A DNA stretch of 5,895 nucleotides from an uncultured Francisella sp. GTDB taxonomy: Bacteria; Pseudomonadota; Gammaproteobacteria; Burkholderiales; Neisseriaceae. Shown one piece after another: positions 1 through 5,888 of the stretch; the first letter of the stretch is position 1; every line of letters starts with the position of its first letter. The DNA lies in NCBI GenBank assembly GCA_943914555.1, contig CALUCM010000039.1, positions 1-5,895 of the forward strand, given 5' to 3'. The notes beneath the pieces were generated by a model that was given only the letters and a program-made list of their open reading frames with translations, searched no databases and had not been told where the DNA came from. The translations under genes were made by a program, and so were the position numbers.

Positions 1-1012
1 GCGCATACTCAAGTACACGTTCACTTTCTGCAGCAAACCCCACGCAAAAGGGTTCATCATCAAGTGCTGCTACTGAAGCCAATATATCAGGTGTCCTTTC
101 TAGTTCTAAAGTCAAACTTTCATGATCTTCACCATATCTTTTTTTGATTTTATGCGATAAAACTTCCTTGGGACGAAAATCAGAAACTGCCGCCACAGCA
201 ATAAATACATCTTGATCAGCAACGCGCTGATGTACTGCCTGATACATTGCCTGCGTACTATCGGCATACACCACTTCGTGTAAACCATGGGGGATCGTTT
301 GTGTTATCTGAGCATGAACTAAAGTAACCTGGGCTCCTGCATTACGACACGCTCTGGCCATGGCAATACCCATCTTACCGCTGGACAAATTAGTCAAACA
401 GCGCATTGGATCAATCATCTCACGCGTCCCACCAGCGGTAATCAACACTTTTTTGTCTTTTAATATCTTAGGAGAAAGCTGCTCTTCTATCAATTCCATT
501 AACTGCTCTGGCTCAAGCATACGGCCTTGACCGACTTCACCACAAGCCAATTCACCCAACAGTGGATCCGCAATAAGGACTCCTGTCTCTCGCAGATATG
601 CGATATTGCGCTGATTAGCGGCCTGCTGCCACATGTGTACATTCATGGCTGGAGCAATCAATAAAGGGATGGTACGTGCCAACACCATCTCTAATAGCAG
701 ATTATCCGCTATACCGTTGGCTATTTTGGCAATAGTATTGGCAGTGGCTGGGGCAATTAATAACAAATCAGCTTTTCTGGTCAATTCAATATGTAGCATA
801 CCATCACCTTGAGCAAAAGACAGTGTTTCATCAATCACTGGCTGACCAGATAGCGCCTGAAAAGTCTTGTGACCAATAAACTGACTGGCGCTTTCTGTGG
901 GGATAACGTACACTTGGTGACCAACTTTCTTTAGTAAGCGAATCAGATAAGCACTTTTATAAGCAGCAACGCCTCCACAAACGCCTAAAAGGATAGTTTT
1001 TGATCGTGCCAT
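1..1012 (-). CDS. coaBC: CoaBC: phosphopantothenoylcysteine decarboxylase / phosphopantothenate-cysteine ligase, C-terminus missing
   Basis: This cytosolic bifunctional enzyme makes 4'-phosphopantetheine for coenzyme A. Its CoaB half ligates cysteine to 4'-phosphopantothenate using CTP, and its FMN-dependent CoaC half decarboxylates the product. I translated 337 codons from the ATG at 1012-1010 (MARSKTILLGVCGGVAAYKS). CoaC fills about residues 1-180. It shows the GVCGGVAAYK flavin-binding start, the catalytic His74 in MLHIEL, the APATAN and APAMN (Asn124) motifs, and Cys157 in the LACGEVGQGRM clamp. CoaB follows, with ITAGGTRE (191-198), Arg204, Asn208 and SSGKMG (210-215), AAVSDFRP (274-281) and the KIKK lysines (288-291). 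Full-length relatives have about 400 residues, so some 65-70 are lost beyond the left edge; no frameshift is visible. The start has no strong Shine-Dalgarno sequence, only a purine-rich AAAAGAAAAT stretch. The gene diverges from ffs. The family assignment is very secure. The older name is dfp. Confidence 0.96.
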   Translation of the reverse strand, partial: MARSKTILLGVCGGVAAYKSAYLIRLLKKVGHQVYVIPTESASQFIGHKTFQALSGQPVIDETLSFAQGDGMLHIELTRKADLLLIAPATANTIAKIANGIADNLLLEMVLARTIPLLIAPAMNVHMWQQAANQRNIAYLRETGVLIADPLLGELACGEVGQGRMLEPEQLMELIEEQLSPKILKDKKVLITAGGTREMIDPMRCLTNLSSGKMGIAMARACRNAGAQVTLVHAQITQTIPHGLHEVVYADSTQAMYQAVHQRVADQDVFIAVAAVSDFRPKEVLSHKIKKRYGEDHESLTLELERTPDILASVAALDDEPFCVGFAAESERVLEYA

Positions 1013-1058
1013 TTCTATTTTCTTTTAAATTGAATTTAACAATTACTGAGCTTTCGCT

Positions 1059-1067
1059 ATTATAACA
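1059..1067 (-). promoter_or_regulatory. Extended -10 promoter of coaBC
   Basis: Read on the minus strand, this site is TGTTATAAT: a perfect TATAAT hexamer (1064-1059) preceded by the TGn extension. No convincing -35 box lies 16-18 bases upstream, which suits an extended -10 promoter. The predicted transcript starts near 1052 and gives a leader of about 40 bases. The -10 box is only about 20 bp from the -35 box of the oppositely directed ffs promoter, so the two polymerases would bind on adjoining DNA. Confidence 0.6.
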
Positions 1068-1082
1068 AAAGCATAATAAACA

Positions 1083-1111
1083 TTGGCGATATGACTAAGC
1101 TATGCTATAGT
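1083..1111 (+). promoter_or_regulatory. Sigma-70 type promoter of the 4.5S RNA gene
   Basis: TTGGCG (1083-1088) and TATAGT (1106-1111) are separated by exactly 17 bp, matching four and five of six consensus positions. The predicted start is near 1118, about 21 bases before the predicted mature 5' end of the RNA. E. coli 4.5S RNA is likewise made with a leader of about that length, which RNase P removes. TATGCT (1101-1106) is a weaker alternative -10. The spacing and position make this the best candidate; the start site is inferred. Confidence 0.6.
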
Positions 1112-1117
1112 CAGCAG

Positions 1118-1138
1118 CTAGATACATTAATTAAGTAT
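1118..1138 (+). other. Predicted 5' leader of the 4.5S RNA precursor
   Basis: This segment lies between the predicted transcription start and the first base of the closing helix. It is AT-rich and has no partner strand in the 4.5S fold, so it would be single-stranded. E. coli pre-4.5S RNA carries a comparable leader that RNase P cleaves. Both the start site and the processing step are inferences here. Confidence 0.4.
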
Positions 1139-1236
1139 GGCGGGTCCCCTCGCATTAATCCTTGAGACAACGGGTCAGGTGTGGAAACAAGCAGCCTACC
1201 TCAAGCGAATAAGTGCCGAGGCTCCGGCTCGCCACC
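1139..1236 (+). ncRNA. ffs: 4.5S RNA, signal recognition particle RNA (small bacterial type)
   Basis: This is the RNA of the bacterial signal recognition particle. It binds the M domain of Ffh and helps FtsY dock nascent membrane proteins at the translocon. The conserved domain IV core is plain: GGGTCAGGTG (1171-1180), then TGGAAACAAGCAGCC, with a GGAA tetraloop (1183-1186) and the AAGCAGCC side of the internal loop. The RNA folds back along its length. Bases 1139-1146 pair with 1226-1233 through two G-U pairs, CCUCG (1148-1152) pairs with CGAGG (1217-1221), and CUUGAG (1160-1165) pairs with CUCAAG (1200-1205). The stem under the tetraloop is GU/AC where E. coli has CC/GG, a paired change that keeps the helix. 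The 3' end GCCACC resembles the E. coli end. I see no clear terminator. The exact ends are inferred from the helix and could be off by a few bases. Confidence 0.95.
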
Positions 1237-1258
1237 TTATAAAGTGCTGTGTATCGAT

Positions 1259-2524
1259 CTATCCCCAAACCAATAAAACATGAGAGCGCTTTCCGCGTTG
1301 TAAGATGGTGTATTTGCCATAGCGCTGATCGCTCTGGCTTAATAAACGCTCGTGATCTTTTACTAATGTGCCATTTAATAACACGGCATGCTGTGCTATA
1401 AAACGACGCGCTTCATTGTTTGATTTAGCTAATCCACTAATAGTGAGCGCCTCAATTAAACTCATACCATTTTTTACCGCAAAATGAGGTAAGCCATCTA
1501 AGGCCAAATCAGCAAAATCCCTTTCAGTTAAAGTATCATAACCAGCAGTAAATAAGCTATATGAAATACGCTTAGCGGCCACCAACGCTTCTTTACCATG
1601 AATCAAACAAGTCATTTCTTCTGCTAATACTTGCTGTGCTTGCGGCTTATGTTCACTGCATTGATCTTGATGTTTAATCGCTTCAATCTCTTCTAAACTT
1701 AAAAAGCTAAACATACGTAAATAGCGGTAAATATCGGCATCAGGCACTTTTAACCAAAATTGATAAAACTGATAAGGTGAGGTTTTTTTCGCATCTAACC
1801 AGACTGCTCCGCTTTCTGTTTTACCAAATTTACTACCATCTGCCTTAATGAGTAACGGTAAAGTCAAAGCATGCACACTAGCTTGATTCAGACGACGAAC
1901 TAATTCAACTCCTGCGGTAATATTGCCCCACTGATCAGACCCTCCAACTTGCAATATGCAGTCATAATAACGATTTAATTGAACAAAATCATAAGATTGT
2001 AACAAGCTATAAGCAAACTCAGTAAAAGATATTCCTTCACCTTCACGATGAATACGCTGCTTGACTGATTCTTTATTCATCATTGCGCTTACCGAAAAGT
2101 GCTTACCAATATCACGCAGGAAATGCAATGTATCCAAAGGACCAATCCATTCAAGATTATTCACCACTTTGGCAGCGGCTTTACCATCAAAAGACAGCAA
2201 AGAAGCTAATTGATTACGGATTTTCTCTACCCAAATGGCCAATTGTTCAGGAGATTGGAGGATGCGCTCATTACTTTTAAAGCTAGGATCACCAATCAAC
2301 CCAGTGGCACCACCAATTAAGGCGATGGGAACAATACCTGCTAATTGAAAGCGGCGCAACAACAAAATTGGCAATAAATGACCAACATGTAAACTATCGG
2401 CAGTAGGATCAAAACCACAGTAAACACTTCCTCTATTTTGATCCAACAAAGCAGAAAGTGTATGTAAATCAGTTGATTGTTGGATAAGATTACGAGCCTG
2501 AAGCTCAATTAATAGTTGATTCAT
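1259..2524 (-). CDS. tyrS: Tyrosyl-tRNA synthetase, TyrRS-1 (bacterial TyrS) type
   Basis: This cytosolic class I synthetase charges tRNA-Tyr with tyrosine using ATP. I chose the ATG at 2524-2522, giving 421 residues (MNQLLIELQARNLIQQ) against about 424 in E. coli, and the N-terminus aligns from the first residues. An in-frame ATG at 2542 would add the hydrophobic MFYFLL, which relatives lack; neither start has a good Shine-Dalgarno. The Rossmann fold carries Tyr35 in YCGFDPTADSLHVGH, with HVGH (46-49) as the HIGH signature. GGATGLIGDPS (71-81) and GGSDQWGN (194-201) shape the tyrosine and ATP pockets. KFGKT (232-236) is the KMSKS-class loop. An S4-like RNA-binding domain covers about 350-421, with NNEARRFIAQHAVLLNG. 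Nothing is missing. The gene converges on ffs, its stop being about 22 bases from the RNA's 3' end, and diverges from gltX. Confidence 0.97.
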   Translation of the reverse strand: MNQLLIELQARNLIQQSTDLHTLSALLDQNRGSVYCGFDPTADSLHVGHLLPILLLRRFQLAGIVPIALIGGATGLIGDPSFKSNERILQSPEQLAIWVEKIRNQLASLLSFDGKAAAKVVNNLEWIGPLDTLHFLRDIGKHFSVSAMMNKESVKQRIHREGEGISFTEFAYSLLQSYDFVQLNRYYDCILQVGGSDQWGNITAGVELVRRLNQASVHALTLPLLIKADGSKFGKTESGAVWLDAKKTSPYQFYQFWLKVPDADIYRYLRMFSFLSLEEIEAIKHQDQCSEHKPQAQQVLAEEMTCLIHGKEALVAAKRISYSLFTAGYDTLTERDFADLALDGLPHFAVKNGMSLIEALTISGLAKSNNEARRFIAQHAVLLNGTLVKDHERLLSQSDQRYGKYTILQRGKRSHVLLVWG

Positions 2525-2555
2525 TAGTAGAAAATAGAACATTTATTTTTAAATC

Positions 2556-2586
2556 TTAGGAATGGGGCATTTTATCGATTCCCTAA
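2556..2586. repeat. Imperfect inverted repeat around the tyrS -10 box
   Basis: TTAGGAAT (2556-2563) faces ATTCCCTAA (2578-2586), which is its complement with one extra C. The arms are 14 bases apart and enclose the predicted tyrS -10 hexamer, with one arm at the predicted start site. This could be a protein-binding site, but the arms are short and the region is AT-rich, so chance is a real alternative. Confidence 0.35.
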
Positions 2587-2597
2587 AATAAAGTAAA
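2569..2597 (-). promoter_or_regulatory. Sigma-70 type promoter of tyrS
   Basis: On the minus strand TTTACT (2597-2592) and TAAAAT (2574-2569) are 17 bp apart, matching four and five of six consensus positions. Transcription would start near 2562, leaving a leader of about 38 bases before the ATG at 2524. That start also lies upstream of the alternative ATG at 2542, so the promoter does not decide between the two starts. Confidence 0.55.
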
Positions 2598-2619
2598 CGC
2601 AGGCCAACTGAAGCTAGTA

Positions 2620-2625
2620 TATAAT
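2620..2625 (+). promoter_or_regulatory. Candidate -10 box of the gltX-ilvA promoter
   Basis: A perfect TATAAT lies 43 bases before the gltX start codon. No good -35 hexamer is found 16-18 bp upstream: the 17-bp position reads ACGCAG. Polymerase may therefore rely on the -10 alone or on an activator. Transcription would start near 2632. The expected -35 position meets the -35 box of the divergent tyrS promoter. Confidence 0.5.
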
Positions 2626-2657
2626 GCAGCTTTTGCCAAGCAATCAGGGCAATCATC

Positions 2658-2664
2658 AAGGAGG
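2658..2664 (+). promoter_or_regulatory. Strong ribosome binding site of gltX
   Basis: AAGGAGG lies four bases before the ATG at 2669. It is the only near-consensus Shine-Dalgarno I found in front of a gene in this window. It settles the gltX start against the in-frame ATG at 2624, which overlaps the -10 box and so lies upstream of the predicted transcript. Confidence 0.85.
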
Positions 2665-2668
2665 AAAT

Positions 2669-4087
2669 ATGGTACGGACGCGTTTTGCACCAAGTCCCAC
2701 TGGCTATTTACATTTAGGAGGAGCAAGAACAGCTTTATTTTCCTGGGCTTATGCAAAGAAAATGGGTGGAAAATGCATTTTACGTATAGAAGATACTGAT
2801 ACTAATCGCTCGAATTTAGCTTCAGTCCAGACAATTTTAGATGGCTTATCTTGGCTGCATTTAAATTTTGATGAAGGTCCTTTTTACCAAAGTGACAGAA
2901 TGGCTCGGTATCAAGAAGTTGTTGAACAGCTGCTGCGTGAAGATAAGGCCTATTATTGTTATTGCTCTAAAGAAGAGTTAGATGCCATGCGACAAGCTGC
3001 CCAGAATAAAGGGGAGCGATTTATCTATGACAGACGCTGGCGTCCTGAAGAGGACAAAATATTGCCTACTATCCCCCAGGGTGTCAAACCGGTTGTGCGC
3101 TTTAAGATGCCTACCGCAGGAACAACTTCTTGGAAAGATGAGGTAAAAGGTGAGATCAGTTTTGATAACCAGCAATTGGATGATTTAATTATCGCACGTG
3201 CTGACGGCTCTCCAACGTACAACTTATGTGTGGTGGTAGACGATTACGATATGCAGATCACTCATGTGATCAGGGGAGATGATCATATCAATAATACACC
3301 TAAGCAAATCAATATCTTAAAAGCTTTATCTGCCACCATTCCTAGCTATGCACATCTACCAATGATTCTTAATGCCAGTGGTCACAAAATGTCTAAAAGA
3401 AAAGATGCTGTCAGTGTGATGGAATATGAGCAACAAGGCATTTTGCCACAAGCTTTAGTTAACTATTTGGCACGGCTTGGCTGGTCACATGGAGATGACG
3501 AAATTTTTAGTATGGATTGTTTTTTACACTGGTTTGCCTTAAAAGACATCAACCCATCGCCTAGCCGCTTTGATATGAATAAATTGTTGTGGCTTAATGG
3601 AGAATATATTAAAGCAGCTTCGACTGCATCTTTATCGACGCTGGTTGCTAAAATTTTACATAAACAAGGAATTGAGCAAACAACACACCCTCCTTTAAAT
3701 GAGATAGTGTCTCTGCTTAAGGAGCGCTCCAATAATATCCATGATCTTGCCAAAGAAGCACTATTTTTTTATCAACGACAAATACCCAGTGAACAGGAAG
3801 TAAAAAAATTTTGGCACGAAGAATCTGCTAATATTTTACGCGAGTTGACTCAAGCGCTTGAAAAAATTCCAGAAAAAGATTGGACAAAGCAACACCTACA
3901 GCAAGTGATACAAACATTTTGTGAAGAAAAGTCAATTAAAATGAGTCAGTTAGGTATGCCTTTACGTTTACAACTATTAGGAACTACCAAAACACCAGCT
4001 ATTGACGACTTACTAACTACTCTTGGTCAATCAATTACCTTAAGACGTTTAAAACAAGGTGGATTATTGTCTCAATCAACCAAATAA
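2669..4087 (+). CDS. gltX: Glutamyl-tRNA synthetase
   Basis: This cytosolic class I synthetase attaches glutamate to tRNA-Glu, supplying translation and possibly 5-aminolevulinate synthesis. From the ATG at 2669 the protein has 472 residues, close to the 471 of E. coli GltX. RFAPSPTGYLHLGGARTA (5-22) contains the HIGH-class signature, and RIEDTD (39-44) follows. DDLIIARADGSPTYNLCVVVDD (171-192) and THVIRGDDHINNTPKQ (198-213) form the catalytic core and acceptor-stem region. KMSKR (240-244) is the ATP loop, next to LARLGWSHGDDEIF (268-280). The C-terminal helical anticodon-binding domain ends near VGMPLR-like LGMPLR. In the zinc-binding insert Cys97 and Cys99 remain (CYC), but the second E. 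coli ligand pair (CRH) is Trp124 and Pro126 (WRP), so zinc binding is probably lost. Several proteobacterial GltX proteins share the WRP form. It is probably cotranscribed with ilvA. Confidence 0.97.
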   Translation: MVRTRFAPSPTGYLHLGGARTALFSWAYAKKMGGKCILRIEDTDTNRSNLASVQTILDGLSWLHLNFDEGPFYQSDRMARYQEVVEQLLREDKAYYCYCSKEELDAMRQAAQNKGERFIYDRRWRPEEDKILPTIPQGVKPVVRFKMPTAGTTSWKDEVKGEISFDNQQLDDLIIARADGSPTYNLCVVVDDYDMQITHVIRGDDHINNTPKQINILKALSATIPSYAHLPMILNASGHKMSKRKDAVSVMEYEQQGILPQALVNYLARLGWSHGDDEIFSMDCFLHWFALKDINPSPSRFDMNKLLWLNGEYIKAASTASLSTLVAKILHKQGIEQTTHPPLNEIVSLLKERSNNIHDLAKEALFFYQRQIPSEQEVKKFWHEESANILRELTQALEKIPEKDWTKQHLQQVIQTFCEEKSIKMSQLGMPLRLQLLGTTKTPAIDDLLTTLGQSITLRRLKQGGLLSQSTK

Positions 4088-4088
4088 C

Positions 4089-5615
4089 ATGCGCCATTTA
4101 AATTATTTTCAGTCTATAGAGAACGCTAAGTCATTATACGCATTGGTACAAAAAACACCTTTGCAAGAAGCTTGCCTTCTATCTCAACGCTATGATAATC
4201 GAATACTGATGAAGCGAGAGGATCAGCAAACCTTGCATTCATTTAAATTGCGCGGCGCTTTTCACAAACTCTTACAACTATCAGATACTCAACGCCAGCA
4301 AGGAGTCATTGCAGCAAGTGCAGGGAATCACGCCCAAGGTGTCGCTTTGGCGGCTCAACATCTACATATTGCAGCGCAAATTGTGATGCCCATCACTACC
4401 CCGCACATTAAAATTCAAGCGGTACAACGCTTGGGGGCACAGGTTCATTTACAAGGTAATAGCTTTTCCGAAAGCGAAGACTATGCAAAAGGCATCGTCG
4501 CTAAAGAAGAACGCATCTATATTCCACCATTTGATGATCCGCAGGTAATTATCGGCCAAGGAACAATTGCCAAAGAGATTGTTGATAGTCACCCTCAAGG
4601 GATAGATGCTGTTTTTGTGCCTATCGGGGGAGGAGGATTGGCTGCAGGAATTGCTCTTTATATTAAATACAAACAACCAAATTGCCAGGTGATTGGTGTA
4701 GAAACTGTGGATTCTAACGCCATGAAACGCTCAATCGAAGAAGGACAAATTATCCGTTTAGATGAGGTAGGTCTATTTGCTGATGGCACAGCAGTTAAAG
4801 AAGTTGGTACATTAACTTTTGCGCTTTGCCAAGAATTTTTACATGATATTGTCTTGGTTGATACTGATGCTCTATGCGCTGCAATTAACGATATATTTAA
4901 TGAAAATCGCAGCATTGTAGAGCCCTCAGGTGCTCTGGCACTAGCTGGGGCTAAAACCTATATACAGCAACATCATTGGCATAATAAAACAATAGTCACT
5001 ATCAATAGCGGTGCTAATATCAATTTTCATCGTCTGCGTCATGTCTCTGAACGTACTGAATTAACAGAACAAAAAGAAATTCTATTAGCGGTAACTTTGC
5101 CAGAAAAGGCTGGAGAATTCTTGCGTTTTGTGCAACTCTTGGGCAATCGAGCCATTACAGAATTAAACTATCGCTTTAATGCAACAAAAAAAGCCCGCCT
5201 ATTTGTAGGAGTTGCCACTTCAAGTGAGCAACATTCTCGAGAGCAGGATAAAGCGAATATTTTTGCTCATCTAGCGCAAGCAAACATTCCAGCACTGGAC
5301 TTATCGCATAATGAAATGGCCAAGATTCATTTGCGCCACATGGCAGGCGGTCGAAATTTACCATCTAAAGGCAAGGAACGCATTTTTAGTGCTCAGTTCC
5401 CAGAATATCCTGGAGCGTTAGCAAGATTTTTGCTTTCTCTTCCTGAACACTGGAATATTTCACTCTTTCATTATCGCAACCATGGCTCTGATTTTGGCCG
5501 TGTGCTATTGGGGATCACTGTCCCTCCTGGCAACAAACAGCCTTTCCCTGAAAACTTCCCCTATCCTCTCAAAGAACATACCGCAGATCCAGCCTGTCAT
5601 TTGTTTTTATATTAA
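4089..5615 (+). CDS. ilvA: Biosynthetic L-threonine deaminase (ammonia-lyase)
   Basis: This PLP enzyme converts threonine to 2-oxobutanoate and ammonia, the committed step of isoleucine synthesis. The ATG at 4089 gives 508 residues, against 514 in E. coli. The catalytic domain (about 1-320) has the PLP lysine Lys53 in HSFKLRGAF, ASAGNHAQGVA (76-86), the phosphate-binding tetraglycine in PIGGGGLAAG (178-187), EPSGALALAG (278-287) and SGANINF (307-313). Two ACT-like domains follow at about 328-405 and 430-506, ending in HLFLY. Two such domains mark the long isoleucine-inhibited form, unlike the short catabolic TdcB. The start is one base after the gltX stop (TAACATG) and lacks a visible Shine-Dalgarno, so translation is probably coupled to gltX. 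An in-frame GTG at 4059 would add ten residues inside gltX and is less likely. No other ilv gene is in view, and no peptide-leader attenuator was seen. Confidence 0.97.
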   Translation: MRHLNYFQSIENAKSLYALVQKTPLQEACLLSQRYDNRILMKREDQQTLHSFKLRGAFHKLLQLSDTQRQQGVIAASAGNHAQGVALAAQHLHIAAQIVMPITTPHIKIQAVQRLGAQVHLQGNSFSESEDYAKGIVAKEERIYIPPFDDPQVIIGQGTIAKEIVDSHPQGIDAVFVPIGGGGLAAGIALYIKYKQPNCQVIGVETVDSNAMKRSIEEGQIIRLDEVGLFADGTAVKEVGTLTFALCQEFLHDIVLVDTDALCAAINDIFNENRSIVEPSGALALAGAKTYIQQHHWHNKTIVTINSGANINFHRLRHVSERTELTEQKEILLAVTLPEKAGEFLRFVQLLGNRAITELNYRFNATKKARLFVGVATSSEQHSREQDKANIFAHLAQANIPALDLSHNEMAKIHLRHMAGGRNLPSKGKERIFSAQFPEYPGALARFLLSLPEHWNISLFHYRNHGSDFGRVLLGITVPPGNKQPFPENFPYPLKEHTADPACHLFLY

Positions 5616-5689
5616 TGTCTCAATTTAGCTATTAACTTTTGAGATCAATATTGTTGCATATACCATGGCTTTTCTTTATCTGTCTCTTT

Positions 5690-5717
5690 TTGACAACACT
5701 TAGTATACTAAGAGAAT
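5690..5717 (+). promoter_or_regulatory. Candidate promoter containing a 14-bp palindrome (possible operator)
   Basis: A perfect -35 hexamer, TTGACA (5690-5695), is followed by the perfect palindrome CTTAGTATACTAAG (5699-5712) and then GAGAAT (5712-5717), a poor -10 match at 16 bp. The palindrome would fill the spacer between polymerase contacts, a usual place for a repressor site. The weak -10 is the main doubt, and the -35 could be a chance match in AT-rich DNA. Confidence 0.4.
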
Positions 5718-5726
5718 TTTTCATAA

Positions 5727-5755
5727 CTATCTGTTAATAAAGAATAATTAGATAG
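5727..5755. repeat. Inverted repeat CTATCT / AGATAG
   Basis: CTATCT (5727-5732) is the exact complement of AGATAG (5750-5755), with 17 bases between them. A G-U pair and a few interrupted A-T pairs could extend the stem inward. It lacks the GC content and T-run of a terminator. It would lie near the start of a transcript from the promoter candidate just upstream. Confidence 0.3.
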
Positions 5756-5806
5756 CCATTCAGCACTTTAAATCACCTGGAACAATAATTTGTTACACTA
5801 AGTACT

Positions 5807-5815
5807 TGATATGAT
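5807..5815 (+). promoter_or_regulatory. Weak extended -10-like site
   Basis: TGATATGAT matches the TGn extension plus a -10 hexamer with five of six consensus bases (TATGAT, 5810-5815). No good -35 box is at the right distance. If used, transcription would begin near 5822 and give a leader of about 67 bases before the ATG at 5889. It competes with the site at 5690-5717 as the promoter of the edge gene. Confidence 0.3.
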
Positions 5816-5855
5816 AGCCTTGTTCTAGTAAATAGTAATAATTAGTGATCATATC
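5808..5855. repeat. Inverted repeat GATATGAT / ATCATATC
   Basis: Two perfect 8-base arms (5808-5815 and 5848-5855) are separated by 32 bases. The left arm coincides with the extended -10-like site. In RNA the arms could close a large loop; in DNA they could be two binding half-sites. No T-run follows, so a terminator is unlikely. Confidence 0.35.
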
Positions 5856-5888
5856 TTCTCTACCTTTCTTTTAATTGAGCACAGAACA

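Larger units (their letters stand above)
5616..5888. other. AT-rich intergenic region after ilvA
   Basis: No coding frame of note was found on either strand, and there is no GC-rich hairpin plus T-run that would be a clear ilvA terminator. The nearest candidate is a weak CTCAA/TTGAG pair (5620-5624 and 5639-5643). The region does hold a consensus -35 with a palindrome, two other inverted repeats and an extended -10-like site, listed separately. It reads as a regulatory region for a gene starting at or beyond the right edge. Confidence 0.6.

Noticed and set aside
1211..1240. Intrinsic terminator at the end of ffs
   Set aside because: The GC-rich pairing here is part of the 4.5S closing helix and no T-run follows on either strand.
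2083..2280. Open frame on the plus strand inside tyrS
   Set aside because: It is antisense to the conserved tyrS core and has no supporting features.
2525..2542. Longer tyrS start at 2542 adding MFYFLL
   Set aside because: The extra residues are hydrophobic and absent from relatives, and that ATG has no better ribosome site; the ATG at 2524 aligns with the usual N-terminus.
2624..2668. gltX start at 2624
   Set aside because: That ATG overlaps the predicted -10 box, while the ATG at 2669 has AAGGAGG in front and begins at the conserved VRTRFAPSPTG.
2978..3753. Open frames on the minus strand inside gltX
   Set aside because: They lie within a well-conserved gene, are short and resemble no protein I know, so they are antisense shadows.
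4059..4088. ilvA start at GTG 4059
   Set aside because: It lacks a ribosome site and lies within gltX; the ATG at 4089 is compatible with family length. It cannot be fully excluded.
4449..5364. Open frames on the minus strand inside ilvA
   Set aside because: They are antisense to conserved catalytic and ACT-domain codons and show no motifs or ribosome sites.
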